Assembly: GCA_036555515.1 (NCBI GenBank)
Contig: DATBLC010000063.1
Location: forward strand, 1-64,000
Length of the DNA: 64,000 bases
Source: DATACQ01 sp036555515
GTDB lineage: Bacteria > Desulfobacterota > Binatia > UBA9968
Reading direction: 5' to 3'
The number at the start of each line of letters is the position of its first letter. Positions within the stretch are counted from its first letter, which is position 1. A program made the translations under genes and the position numbers. A model generated the notes under the pieces. The model saw nothing but the letters and a program-made list of their open reading frames with translations. It was not told the origin of the DNA and did not search any database. Shown here in pieces: positions 50,177 to 59,449 of the stretch.

Positions 50177-50639
50177 TTACCCTCTAAACTGTTTATTTAT
50201 AGAACTCGCAAAACAGGCCCGTGCTGCGAATCCCGCGTGCGAAAAATTTAACGGTGGCCGCAACATCCATGCCACCACGGCGCAAGTTGAGGGAATGATG
50301 ACAGAGCGCGACATCACAGCCCTGTTTTCGACAACAATCTAAGCAATAATAAGGATACCTGTCCGAAGCGGTTCGTTTCTGTGCACACTTCGAGCCGTTC
50401 AATGCCCGCTAAAAACCCCTTCTTCGTTATCCAAAACACTCGACTCTGAGCGAATAGATGCGCGCTACCGGTCGCCCCAAATCCGACCCATCCGGCCGCC
50501 CTTTGAGCACTCCGTTTTTGGATCCGTTCCATGACGGCATACATTGAGCGGTCGAGATTTTAGTGATTTCGCAGAGAGATAATAAGGCACCCGTAACGGG
50601 TCCAAAAACCGCTCGTCTGAGGAGAGGAAAATCAGAACC
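50177..50639. other. Non-coding gap without recognised features
   Basis: About 460 bp between the bactofilin start and the end of an ABC transporter operon. Short overlapping minus-strand frames of 60-76 codons exist but have no ribosome sites or recognisable sequence. No clear repeat or terminator was identified. Confidence 0.45.
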
Positions 50640-51734
50640 TTAACAGGCATCCGACATCGGGATTATGGCGCACCGGGCGGGATCCACCGAGACATATACT
50701 TTCTGCCCCTCGGCCAAATCGTTGTAGGGGTCGACTTTGGCGCGCAAAGAAAACCCATCGCAAGAGACCTCACAATCGATAAAATCTCCCAGGAAGATTT
50801 TTTCTTTGATTTCTCCGCTCCAGATGTTTTGCCCTGATGACGGAGCCATACTCGACAGCCGGAGGCTTTCGGGTCTGACCAGCACTAACACCCTGTCGCT
50901 CGCCGTAGTTGCATTTGTGCGGCAAAAAATTTCGCCGAACGGCACTTGAACAATACTTGCGCCTGCCTCTTCGCCCTTCATCTTTCCGGGTATGATATTG
51001 GTCATGCCGATAAAGTTGGCGGCAAAGCGGGTCTTGGGATGCAAATAGATATCCTGTGGACTGCCGATCTCGACGATCTTGCCCGCATGCATCACGGCAA
51101 TCTGGTCGGAAATCGTCAGCGCTTCGATCTGATCATGGGTCACATAGAGCGAGGTGATTTGAATCCGCTTCTGCAGACTGCGGATTCCGGAGCGCATCTC
51201 CTCCCTGAGCTTTGCATCCAGATTGCTCAGCGGCTCGTCTAGGAGCAAAACCTCCGGATTGCCCGCCAGGGCGCGCGCCAGAGCAACTCTTTGCTGTTGG
51301 CCGCCGGACAGCCTGGGCGCCGGCCTGTCTTCAAGATCGAGGAGCCCCACGGCATCGAGCGCGCCGCGCGCGCGGTCTTTCGCCTCGGACCGCGAAAAGC
51401 CTTTACTCTTCAGCGGATAGTAGACATTCTGAAATACCGTCATGTGCGGCCAGATGGCGTAGGACTGGAAAACCATGCCGATGTGGCGCTTGTTGGGCGG
51501 CACCGAGATGCCCCGCCTCGCGTCGAACACTACGCTTTTTTCTATGGCAATCTCGCCACTGGTGGGAGTTTCCAAACCGGCAATGCATCTGAGGGTCGTC
51601 GTTTTGCCGCAGCCGCTGGGCCCCAGAAGAGTGAAGAGCTTGCCGGCCGGAACAGTAAATGAAACGCCGTCCACCGCCCTGACTTCCTTGACGCCGTCGA
51701 AAAAGACTTTGCTTAGATTCGTCGCGTTTATCAC
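50640..51734 (-). CDS. Fbp-type ABC transporter ATP-binding protein
   Basis: This protein of 364 residues, from a GTG at 51734 that lies 4 nt after the permease stop codon, has Walker A GPSGCGKTT, signature LSGGQQQRVALARAL, Walker B VLLLDEPLSNLDAK, H-loop VTHDQIEA and a TOBE C-terminal domain. An upstream in-frame GTG at 51797 lies inside the permease gene. It completes an SBP-permease-ATPase importer and is a paralogue of 1824-2972. Confidence 0.93.
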   Translation of the reverse strand: MINATNLSKVFFDGVKEVRAVDGVSFTVPAGKLFTLLGPSGCGKTTTLRCIAGLETPTSGEIAIEKSVVFDARRGISVPPNKRHIGMVFQSYAIWPHMTVFQNVYYPLKSKGFSRSEAKDRARGALDAVGLLDLEDRPAPRLSGGQQQRVALARALAGNPEVLLLDEPLSNLDAKLREEMRSGIRSLQKRIQITSLYVTHDQIEALTISDQIAVMHAGKIVEIGSPQDIYLHPKTRFAANFIGMTNIIPGKMKGEEAGASIVQVPFGEIFCRTNATTASDRVLVLVRPESLRLSSMAPSSGQNIWSGEIKEKIFLGDFIDCEVSCDGFSLRAKVDPYNDLAEGQKVYVSVDPARCAIIPMSDAC

Positions 51735-51738
51735 GACG

Positions 51739-53487
51739 CTATCTCTCGTGCACGGAAAAATGAGTCGCAAACAGGCGCGTGCCCAGCGCGACGGCACTCA
51801 GCGCGACGATGAGGAGCACGCCGAGGGCGGACAGCTCCGAGAAGCGGCCCGACTCATAGAGGCCGTAAATCACGACGGGGAGGACCTCCGTGCCCAGGTG
51901 ACTGAGCAATACCGGCAGCGACAGCGCTTTAAAGGTCAGCGCCAAAACATAAAACCAGCCCGCCGCCACGCCGGGAAGAATCAACGGCAACACGACGCGC
52001 ACGAATGTTCTGAGCCACGACGAGCCGGAGATCACCGACGCCTCTTCCAGTTCCGGATGGAGCTGCAACAGCGCGGTGTGGCAAGCGCGCAGCGCGATGG
52101 GAACATATTTGGTTACGTAGGCGATAACTAGAATCCATAACGTCCCATATACCGGAATCGGCAAGGTCAGATACATCCACAGCAGTGCCAGACCGATAAC
52201 GATTCCGGGAAACGCCATGGGCGTGAAAGCGACAACGTCCAAAAGCTTTCTGCCGCGAAGCCTGGTGCGCACCACCACCCAGGCCACCGCGGCGGCAAGC
52301 ACCGCTGCCGCAGTCGCGCTCAAGATCCCCACCACCACGTTGTTGAAAAGGGCTTGATAGAACATATCCAGGCCAAGCACCGTCCGGTAGTTATCCAGCG
52401 TCAGCGCCGACAACAGCTCCCGTGACGGTCTTTGGTAGATGGGCAGAACCGACGTCAAAGCCACCACGAGAAACGGCAGAATCACGCCGATGAACAGGAT
52501 AAGGGACGACAGCAGCAGCGTCAAATAACGCCAGCGGCCCAAACGTTGAGTGCGCGGCCGGTAACCTTTGCCGGTGATCGTCGCGTATTTTTCCGACGAC
52601 GCAGTGGCTTTGAGATAGAGCGCCACGCCCACGGAGGCGACTACGAGATAAAAAGTTGAGTAAGTTCCCGCCAGGTTGTAGTCCGGCGGTTGGTACATGC
52701 GCAGAGCCAGAAAAATCTCGCTGGCGTAAACTTTGATGTCCGCCGGCAATCCAATCACCGCCGGCACTTCGAAGGTCTCGATACCGCGCACGACCAAGAG
52801 GAGCAGCACGGCAAGGATGGTCGGGATCATTAGCTTTAGATTTACATGCCAAAAAGTGGTCAAGCCGCCCATGCCCGAGGCGCGCCCGGCTTCCTCCAAC
52901 GCCGGGTCCATGGAACGAAACGACGCGGCCATGAGAAAAAACGGCAACGTGATGTTGTCGATGCCGAAAACCCAGATCATCCCCGCCATCGAATAAAGAT
53001 TGAATGGCGCGCTCGAGAAGCCCAGCTGCTCGATGAAAAATCTATTGATCCAGCCGATCTTCGGGCTGAGCAAGAGAACCCAGGCGATGGTCGTCAAGAT
53101 GCCGGGAATTACGAAAGGAAACAGCGCCAATCCATAGATCATACCCTTGAACGGCGTGTCCGTACGCTCCGTTACCCAGGCGAGAAAGGCGCCGAAACCG
53201 AAGGAAACGATCGCCGCTCCCGCTGCGAATACCATCGTGCTCCAGGCCAGCTTGAAAAGGCTCAAATCGCCGTAGGCCCGGACGTAGTTCACCAACGTAA
53301 AAGACGCAGCGGTCCCTGGCGGGCCGTCCCGGAAAGTGCCGTAGAGAATCATTATCAGGGGAATCAGTGTGAGATAGACGACGACTCCCAGCAGGATCAG
53401 CAGGATGAGATTTTTGCCGATGGCATGCCTCGTTACGGAGGTGAAAATATGGTCAGCGGAAGAAAACTTTTTTCGCCATCGCCGCAT
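51739..53487 (-). CDS. Fbp-type ABC transporter permease, two fused membrane domains
   Basis: This 582-residue permease has about 12 membrane helices with two EAA-loop regions (EEAGRASGMGGLTTFW near residue 210 and EEASVISGSSWLRTFVRVVL near 490). It starts within the last 35 bp of the binding protein gene, showing tight coupling. It is a paralogue of 3036-4727, with similar gene order, but this copy has its own binding protein and so is a complete importer. Confidence 0.93.
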   Translation of the reverse strand: MRRWRKKFSSADHIFTSVTRHAIGKNLILLILLGVVVYLTLIPLIMILYGTFRDGPPGTAASFTLVNYVRAYGDLSLFKLAWSTMVFAAGAAIVSFGFGAFLAWVTERTDTPFKGMIYGLALFPFVIPGILTTIAWVLLLSPKIGWINRFFIEQLGFSSAPFNLYSMAGMIWVFGIDNITLPFFLMAASFRSMDPALEEAGRASGMGGLTTFWHVNLKLMIPTILAVLLLLVVRGIETFEVPAVIGLPADIKVYASEIFLALRMYQPPDYNLAGTYSTFYLVVASVGVALYLKATASSEKYATITGKGYRPRTQRLGRWRYLTLLLSSLILFIGVILPFLVVALTSVLPIYQRPSRELLSALTLDNYRTVLGLDMFYQALFNNVVVGILSATAAAVLAAAVAWVVVRTRLRGRKLLDVVAFTPMAFPGIVIGLALLWMYLTLPIPVYGTLWILVIAYVTKYVPIALRACHTALLQLHPELEEASVISGSSWLRTFVRVVLPLILPGVAAGWFYVLALTFKALSLPVLLSHLGTEVLPVVIYGLYESGRFSELSALGVLLIVALSAVALGTRLFATHFSVHER

Positions 53488-54472
53488 AATGCGCGTAGTT
53501 CTGGCCGGTCAGTTTTGAGTCGAGAAAGTGAATTTTTAGCTCCTTCGATTGCAGCGATTTGTGAAAGGTATCAACCTCCGGATGGGCCGGCACCTTACCC
53601 CAGGTGCGCACGATCTGCTGCGCTTCTTTCGAGAGATAGAAATCGACGAAGAGCCGGGCGGCGTTGGGATGGGGCGCATTGGCCGAAATCGCCACGGCGC
53701 CGCGCAGCGCCACCAGCGGATCGAAAGTTCTGATCCAATCCACCGGCGCCCCCTTGGCTTTGAGCACTTCCAGATGGTGCACATAGGCCTGTGCCAGCGG
53801 CGACTCGCCGGCGGCGAGCAGCTCGGCTATCTGCGACGCCCCTCGACGCAACGCGATCTTCTGACGGGCCAATCCTTCGGCCAGCTTGGCCGCCTGTTCC
53901 GGGCCGAGTCTTTGTTCCCATCCCGCATAGAGCCGATAATCGAGAACCTCGACCATGATTTTGCTTTGCCACTTGGGGTCGAGCAGATCGAACCAGGATT
54001 TGGGCGCTTCCTTTTCCGCTACCAGTTTGGTGTTGTAGCCCATGACCTTGATTGTATAGTCATCCGTCGTCCAGTAGCCCTGAGAATCTTTCATAGCCGG
54101 TGAAAATTTATCGGCGGCGGGCGACTGATAGCGAGCAACGAGATTGTCCCGTTTGAACCGCTCCACGTCGAAATCAAGAACCCGAATAACGTCGGCAATA
54201 TATTTTCCAGCGCGCTTCTCGAAAATGAACTTTTCCACCAGCTCCGGCGCGCCGGTGCGAACCGCCTGCGCTTTGACAAATGGGTATTTCCTCATAAAGG
54301 CGTCGAGCAACGGTTTGCTATCCGGCGGCGATGTCGTCGTGTACCAAACCACCTGGCCTTCCTTCTTCGCGCCGGCGATCAAACTTTCGTCGGCCCAAAC
54401 AGCCGCGTGCAAGTTAACGACGAGCACGCCGGCGACGGCCAACGCTTTAACCATCCGGATTACGAGTTTCAT
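53453..54472 (-). CDS. Fbp/AfuA-type iron or anion ABC substrate-binding protein
   Basis: This protein of 339 residues from ATG 54472 (after GGAGGTTGAA) has a signal peptide (VIRMVKALAVAGVLVVNLHA, cleavage near VWADE) and an SBP_bac_1 fold: AKKEGQVVWYTTTSPPDSKP, WFDLLDPKWQSKIMVE and LFVDFYLSKEAQQIV. These resemble the ferric-binding and 2-aminoethylphosphonate-binding families; the paired tyrosines of true ferric-binding proteins are not clear here, so an organic ligand is possible. It is 23 bp downstream of a VOC gene, likely in one operon. Confidence 0.9.
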   Translation of the reverse strand: MKLVIRMVKALAVAGVLVVNLHAAVWADESLIAGAKKEGQVVWYTTTSPPDSKPLLDAFMRKYPFVKAQAVRTGAPELVEKFIFEKRAGKYIADVIRVLDFDVERFKRDNLVARYQSPAADKFSPAMKDSQGYWTTDDYTIKVMGYNTKLVAEKEAPKSWFDLLDPKWQSKIMVEVLDYRLYAGWEQRLGPEQAAKLAEGLARQKIALRRGASQIAELLAAGESPLAQAYVHHLEVLKAKGAPVDWIRTFDPLVALRGAVAISANAPHPNAARLFVDFYLSKEAQQIVRTWGKVPAHPEVDTFHKSLQSKELKIHFLDSKLTGQNYAHYAAMAKKVFFR

Positions 54473-54495
54473 TTCAACCTCCGTCTCTCGTTTGC

Positions 54496-55344
54496 TCACT
54501 GCGCGGGACTTGTGATTTCCCACCAATTGTCGTCCGGGTCGCTCAACATAAACGAAACGACGCGGTCTTTGTCCACCGGCTCGGTGAGCCGCGTAACGCC
54601 GACTTCTTTGGCGGATTCCTGTAACCATCTGTGCGCCTCGGTTACGGCTGAGACCGACTCGAGGGCGAGGGTAAAGCGCTGGTTGGGTCCGAGTATTTTT
54701 TTCTCGGCCGCCGGCACCTGAAGACTTACGATATACCAAGGCATCGCAGCATGCTTCAGGTAATGCGGTTTCACACTGGGTGATGGAGAGACCACGTCCA
54801 GACCCAACACCTCGCGGTAAAAACGGCGCGACACGTCGAGATCGTTACTCTCGATGGTGCCATGACTAAGGGCTTGAGGAACGTAACCTCTGCCCGGAAA
54901 TTTTTCCTCGGGCAGCAACGATTTCCAATGCGGCAAGACGTTAGCCCCCAACCCAGCCTTAACGGCAAGCTCATAGGACTCGATCTCCCACCAGTTACCC
55001 CCGGGTTCTAAAAAGTGCACCGAGCGTGCCATGTGATAATTTCTCGGCTTCATGATCTGAATTTGAAATTCGTCTTTCTTCTGTTCGAGATAGGCATCGG
55101 CTTTATCGATCTCGGCATTGGTCGCAACCCTGAGCCCATAGTGATTTCTGAGCGGCTTGTCCGGCGCGTTGGGCCCGCCCTCATGAATTATCAGCAGCCA
55201 ATCGGTGTTCGGATGTTTTACCGTCACCTCTCCGCCTTTTTCATCGACCACCTCTAAAGCGAGAAGGTCCGTTAGAATGGGCAAGGTCTGCTTGAGGGAG
55301 CGGCACTCATAATGGCCGTTGACCAGCGCGATCGGTTTAAGCAT
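54496..55344 (-). CDS. Two-domain VOC protein, extradiol-dioxygenase-like
   Basis: This 282-residue protein has two VOC modules. The first has NGHYECRSLKQTLPIL, NHYGLRVA and GGNWWEIESYEL; the second has LSHGTIESNDLDVSRRFYRE, KPHYLKHAAMPWYIVS and DPDDNWWEITSPAQ. Possible His/His/Glu metal ligands lie in the second module (His at SHGT, Glu in WWEI), as in type I extradiol dioxygenases and glyoxalases. It is one of three homologous genes here (also 55414 and 57407). It lies just upstream of the Fbp-type importer. Confidence 0.88.
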   Translation of the reverse strand: MLKPIALVNGHYECRSLKQTLPILTDLLALEVVDEKGGEVTVKHPNTDWLLIIHEGGPNAPDKPLRNHYGLRVATNAEIDKADAYLEQKKDEFQIQIMKPRNYHMARSVHFLEPGGNWWEIESYELAVKAGLGANVLPHWKSLLPEEKFPGRGYVPQALSHGTIESNDLDVSRRFYREVLGLDVVSPSPSVKPHYLKHAAMPWYIVSLQVPAAEKKILGPNQRFTLALESVSAVTEAHRWLQESAKEVGVTRLTEPVDKDRVVSFMLSDPDDNWWEITSPAQ

Positions 55345-55413
55345 AACGACCTCCTGTAATCAGTACTTCCGCCTCCTTTTGAACAACACTGGAACGGAGG
55401 TACGATGAGATTC

Positions 55414-56271
55414 CTAGTTTACTGAAACCGGACTCGTAACTTCCCACCAGTTGCGATCTGGATCGCTCAATAAGAAAGAAACGGCGGCACCGCCCTCTTG
55501 TATTTCACCGAGACCGGTGAGGCCCACGCCGTCGCGAGATTCCTTGAGCTGATGATGAGCTTGAGCGACGGCATCCACGGACTCGACCGTAACCGTGTAA
55601 CGTTGAGACGGCGTGAGCACCGTGCGCATCTCAGGCTTGCGCTCCAGGCTCACGATGTACCAGGGCGTGGCGGGATGTTTGATATAGTGAGGCTGAACAC
55701 TCCGCGACGGGGATACCACGTCAAGACCCAGCACCTCGCGGTAAAACCGCCGCGAGTTATCGAGATTCAAACATGTGATCGTTCCATGAGTGAGCGCCTG
55801 GGGGACGTAACCTCTTCCGGGGAAGCGCTCGGCCGGAATGGGGGTTTTCCACGGCACCGACACATTCGCGCCAAGGCCGGCTTTGACAGCCAGTTCGTAG
55901 GATTCGATTTCCCAAGTGTTGCCACCCGGTTCGATGAAATGGACGGAGTGCGCCAGGTGGCGGTTTTGCAGTTTATCGACTTCCACCAGTCCATACTCGC
56001 TTTGTCTGGACAACAGATATTCTCGCGCGTTATCGACTTCCTGGTTAGTCGCGACACGCACCCCGTAATGGTTCAAGCGCGGTTTGTCCGGAGCATTGGG
56101 CCCACCCTCGTGAACCACCAGCAGCCAATCGGTATTGGGATGCTTCACAATTACGTTGCCGTCCGCTTCTTTTACGATTTCAAATGCCAGGATGTCCTGA
56201 AGGATCGGCAACGTATCCTTGAAGGAACGGCATTCGTAATGCCCGTGCGTAAGCCCGACGGGTTTGATCAT
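55414..56271 (-). CDS. Two-domain VOC protein, extradiol-dioxygenase-like
   Basis: This protein of 285 residues from ATG 56271 is collinear with the VOC protein at 54496: LTHGHYECRSFKDTLPILQD, NHYGVRVATNQEVDNAREYL, GGNTWEIESYELAVKAGLGA, LTHGTITCLNLDNSRRFYRE and a DPDRNWWEVTSP end. Conserved His and Glu positions match in both modules. The three copies are diverged, so they probably act on different substrates or as successive enzymes. The ATG lies behind GGGAGGTTCCC. Confidence 0.88.
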   Translation of the reverse strand: MIKPVGLTHGHYECRSFKDTLPILQDILAFEIVKEADGNVIVKHPNTDWLLVVHEGGPNAPDKPRLNHYGVRVATNQEVDNAREYLLSRQSEYGLVEVDKLQNRHLAHSVHFIEPGGNTWEIESYELAVKAGLGANVSVPWKTPIPAERFPGRGYVPQALTHGTITCLNLDNSRRFYREVLGLDVVSPSRSVQPHYIKHPATPWYIVSLERKPEMRTVLTPSQRYTVTVESVDAVAQAHHQLKESRDGVGLTGLGEIQEGGAAVSFLLSDPDRNWWEVTSPVSVN

Positions 56272-56350
56272 GGGAACCTCCCAGCTCAACGAACTTTCTG
56301 CAGCGGGTTATAATACAGCCGCGCGAATCAACGCAACCATTGGTCGTGTT

Positions 56351-57394
56351 TCACCTGGTGGTCGTCATCGGTCGTTCGCGGTACAGATTGTCGATGAAGC
56401 CGCTGCGGTCCACGCGCTCTACGAAGCGCAGGTCGAAGAGACTTTGCGGCGTTACTTTGCTCGCCGCTGGATTTTGGGCCGCGACCTCGCGGATGACCAG
56501 TTCCATGCCTTTTTCCGAGGGGTAGGGCTTGACGGGGAAGATGCGCTCGGCGTAGGCAACCCACCCTTGCTTCATCGCCTCGATATCCGCACCCTTCAAA
56601 TACGCGCTCATGATCCGCACCGACTCGTCCCTGCGGGTCTTAAAAAAATGGAGACCTTCAGCCATCGCCCGTATGATCCGCAATGCCGTATCTTCCTGGC
56701 TGATCAGATCCTCCGTCATGGCCATGACTGAACCCTGGTATTCGACATTTTTTGTTGTGAGATCAACCAGGAGATTAAAGCCCTCCTTTTTGCCGCGAAC
56801 AACTTCGGCCGGCCCCACCACAGCCGCTTGTATCGCCCCCGCGCGCAACGCGTTGAAGCGATCCGGACCGCTTCCGACCTGAATCATAGCGATGTCTCGG
56901 TCTGGATCGAGGCCGAGTTCTTTTGCCGCGATCCGCGTGGCCAGCTCCGATGAGTCGCCGAATCGGCTGATACCGACGCGCTTGCCTTTCAACTGGCTGG
57001 CGGAAGTGACATCCGGCGCGGCGATTACCGTGTAGAGCAGGGTATTGATCACGCCGGCGACAATCTTCAAGCGCGCTCCGCTCAGGTGAGTGCTAACTAT
57101 GCCCGATGCGCTCACGATGCCTACGGGAAAAGAGCCTGCCAGCATGGCCTGAACGGACAAACTACCGCGCGCGAGGCTCAAAGTCATATCGAGGCCATGC
57201 TTCTGAAAAATACCCGCATTTTGCGCAACCCAGAGCGGGCCGGACCCGACGCTCAAATTGTTGTAGACCATGTTGAGCGCCAGGCGCCTGTCCTTTGGAC
57301 TCGATTGCGCCTGGGCGTCGGGACTTGGCAGCATCACCAAACTTGCGAAAATGATCGCGCAGAGGTTCAACGACTTCGCCTTTATGTTTTGCAT
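56351..57394 (-). CDS. NMT1/THI5-like ABC substrate-binding protein
   Basis: This 347-residue protein has a signal peptide (LCAIIFASLVMLPSPDAQAQ) and a mature fold with GSGPLWVAQNAGIFQKHGLD, TSASQLKGKRVGISRFGDSS and a C-terminal SLFDLRFVERVDRSGFID tail. It lies between two double-VOC genes on the same strand, 12 bp downstream of the VOC gene at 57407, so the ligand may be the VOC substrate. No permease or ATPase lies directly beside it. Confidence 0.9.
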   Translation of the reverse strand: MQNIKAKSLNLCAIIFASLVMLPSPDAQAQSSPKDRRLALNMVYNNLSVGSGPLWVAQNAGIFQKHGLDMTLSLARGSLSVQAMLAGSFPVGIVSASGIVSTHLSGARLKIVAGVINTLLYTVIAAPDVTSASQLKGKRVGISRFGDSSELATRIAAKELGLDPDRDIAMIQVGSGPDRFNALRAGAIQAAVVGPAEVVRGKKEGFNLLVDLTTKNVEYQGSVMAMTEDLISQEDTALRIIRAMAEGLHFFKTRRDESVRIMSAYLKGADIEAMKQGWVAYAERIFPVKPYPSEKGMELVIREVAAQNPAASKVTPQSLFDLRFVERVDRSGFIDNLYRERPMTTTR

Positions 57395-57406
57395 TTTTCT
57401 GTCCGG

Positions 57407-58255
57407 CTAGTTGGCCTCGGCAACGATTTCCCAGCAGTTCGCGTCCGGATCGGAGAAGAGAAACGAGGCACAACCCGACTCTTCACCTATCGGACCAGGT
57501 TCCGAAATGCCGTGGTTTGCGCAATTCTCGCTGAGCCAGCGATGAGCCTCAACCACCGAGGCGCTAGATTCCACCGCAAGCGTGAAACGCTCTCGCACAC
57601 CCGAGGGTATGCGGCTTTTTCCAGGGATCTGTAGGCAAACAATGTACCAGGGCCTCGACGGATGCTTGATGTAATAGGGATCAGCGTCCGGAAACGGATG
57701 CATCACCTCAAGCCCCAAGACGCTCCGATAAAAACCTCTTGCCCGCTCTAGATTGAAACAAGACGTGGTTCCGTGACTCAAGCATTGAGGGACATAGCCT
57801 CTTTCTGGGAAACGGTTGTCCAAAAGCACGCTACGCCATGGGGATGCTATTTCACTGCTGAGACCGTGTTTTTTTGCTCCACCTTCATAAGACTCTATTT
57901 CCCAATAGTTGCCACCGGGTTCGACGAAATGCACGGAGTGAGCGATCCGACGGGTCTCTGGCGGTATGATCTTGAGATCGAGATCATTTTTTCGTTTCTG
58001 CAGGTATTCGTAAGCGTTGTCGACCTCCTGATCGGTGGCGACGCGAACGCCGTAATGGTGATAATGCGGTTTATTTGCGGCGCCGGCGTTTTCATGCATG
58101 ATCAGCGGCCAATCCGTGTTCGGATGCTTCATGATCAGGTTGCCGTTTCGGTGAGAAACGACTTCAAGGGCCAACAACTCTTCAAGAATCGGCACAGATT
58201 GCTCGAAGGAGCGGCACTCATAATGGCCGTTCAGCAGGCCGACGGGTTTAATCAT
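57407..58255 (-). CDS. Two-domain VOC protein, extradiol-dioxygenase-like
   Basis: This 282-residue protein is collinear with those at 54496 and 55414: LNGHYECRSFEQSVPILEEL, HYHHYGVRVATDQEVDNAYE, GGNYWEIESYEGGAKKHGLS, LSHGTTSCFNLERARGFYRS and a DPDANCWEIVAEAN end. The final tryptophan pair of the others is NCW here. It starts with MIKPVGLLNGHY, the same N-terminus as the copy at 55414. Confidence 0.88.
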   Translation of the reverse strand: MIKPVGLLNGHYECRSFEQSVPILEELLALEVVSHRNGNLIMKHPNTDWPLIMHENAGAANKPHYHHYGVRVATDQEVDNAYEYLQKRKNDLDLKIIPPETRRIAHSVHFVEPGGNYWEIESYEGGAKKHGLSSEIASPWRSVLLDNRFPERGYVPQCLSHGTTSCFNLERARGFYRSVLGLEVMHPFPDADPYYIKHPSRPWYIVCLQIPGKSRIPSGVRERFTLAVESSASVVEAHRWLSENCANHGISEPGPIGEESGCASFLFSDPDANCWEIVAEAN

Positions 58256-58416
58256 GTAAAGCGTCCTTCATCTCGACGGATATCGCTTTGAAGCCCCCAG
58301 AGCGTTTTGCTGCGCTTATAATACAGCCGCACGAATCAAAGCAACATTGCTTGCGGTTCAATGTTCAGGGTTCAAAGTAATGAATTCCCTGAATTCCCTA
58401 ATGTCTAACCGGTTCT

Positions 58417-59382
58417 TTAACGCGTCTGGGGTCCGGCTTCCTGCACCTTCCTGAGCAAGCTCATATCCTCCAGATCATCCGGTGTAAACTGCTTCGCGAT
58501 CTTGAGAGTCTCGCGGTAGATCTCGATCTCCCGTTCCACCAGTTTACGCGGCTTGGTGCCGTCTTTGCTGTAGGAAAGCATCTGAGCCTTGAACGCTTTT
58601 TCGGCAAGCGGCAAATCGATGTTGTGATAGCGGGCGATGTATTGAATCACTTCGTTGCGGTTGGTTGGATTATGTAGGTAAACCATGGTCCGGTGTAGCC
58701 CCGCAATGAGTGCGTGGGCTTTTTGAGGATACCTCGTGAGGGACGCCACCGTCGTCACCAGGCCGATAAAGCTCAAGGGCGCGTAGGTTCTCGCTTCCGC
58801 CAGGCGCCGGAATCCTTGGGCTTCCAGCTCTTCCGCGTAAGGCGGTGCCATCAAAGTCGCTGCGACTTTTCCGGTAGTCAGAGACTTGTACGCATTTTCC
58901 GTCACTTGCGTTGCGAGAAGCGTAACCCGGGAGGTATCGACGCCATTGCCTTTGAGAATCAACGTTGTCGACATGCCGACAGCGTCGGTAATCGACGTGA
59001 CAGCAACGACTTTGCCTGTGAGGTCGGCAATCGTCTTTATCTCAGGCCGTGCGAGGAGCGCGTGACTAGGATCCGCTTGGACATAGAAGACCCTCTTGAG
59101 AGGCAGGCCGCGGAGAATGGCCGAGGTGGCGGCACCCAGGGTTGTAGAGAAATCAAGCTCTCCCGCCACTAGCGCCGCGATTGCGGTGGGTGGCGACATG
59201 ACTATGAATTGCGGCTCAATCTGCTCCGGCAAAAAGAACCCTTTGTCCATACCAAAGTAGTATGGCATTAGCGACAGGCTTTTCGACGGCACGTGAATCG
59301 TGATCTTGGTTGCGGCCGAGGCTGCCCAACTTGAGAAAACACAAAGCCAGACCGCCGCGGCGACAATCATCTTGAGTTTCAT
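58417..59382 (-). CDS. NMT1/THI5-like ABC substrate-binding protein
   Basis: This protein of 321 residues from ATG 59382 has a signal peptide (IVAAAVWLCVFSSWAASAAT) and a mature fold with SLSLMPYYFGMDKGFFLPEQ, IKTIADLTGKVVAVTSITDA and a C-terminal DDLEDMSLLRKVQEAG tail. The frame is open further upstream into the neighbouring gene, but no signal peptide is present there. It is 67 bp downstream of the candidate selenoprotein gene on the same strand. Confidence 0.9.
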   Translation of the reverse strand: MKLKMIVAAAVWLCVFSSWAASAATKITIHVPSKSLSLMPYYFGMDKGFFLPEQIEPQFIVMSPPTAIAALVAGELDFSTTLGAATSAILRGLPLKRVFYVQADPSHALLARPEIKTIADLTGKVVAVTSITDAVGMSTTLILKGNGVDTSRVTLLATQVTENAYKSLTTGKVAATLMAPPYAEELEAQGFRRLAEARTYAPLSFIGLVTTVASLTRYPQKAHALIAGLHRTMVYLHNPTNRNEVIQYIARYHNIDLPLAEKAFKAQMLSYSKDGTKPRKLVEREIEIYRETLKIAKQFTPDDLEDMSLLRKVQEAGPQTR

Positions 59383-59449
59383 CTTTCTCAAATCACACCT
59401 TTTCGCAGGGAATGATCGACTCAGTGTCACCTTCAACGACTTTTCTCCC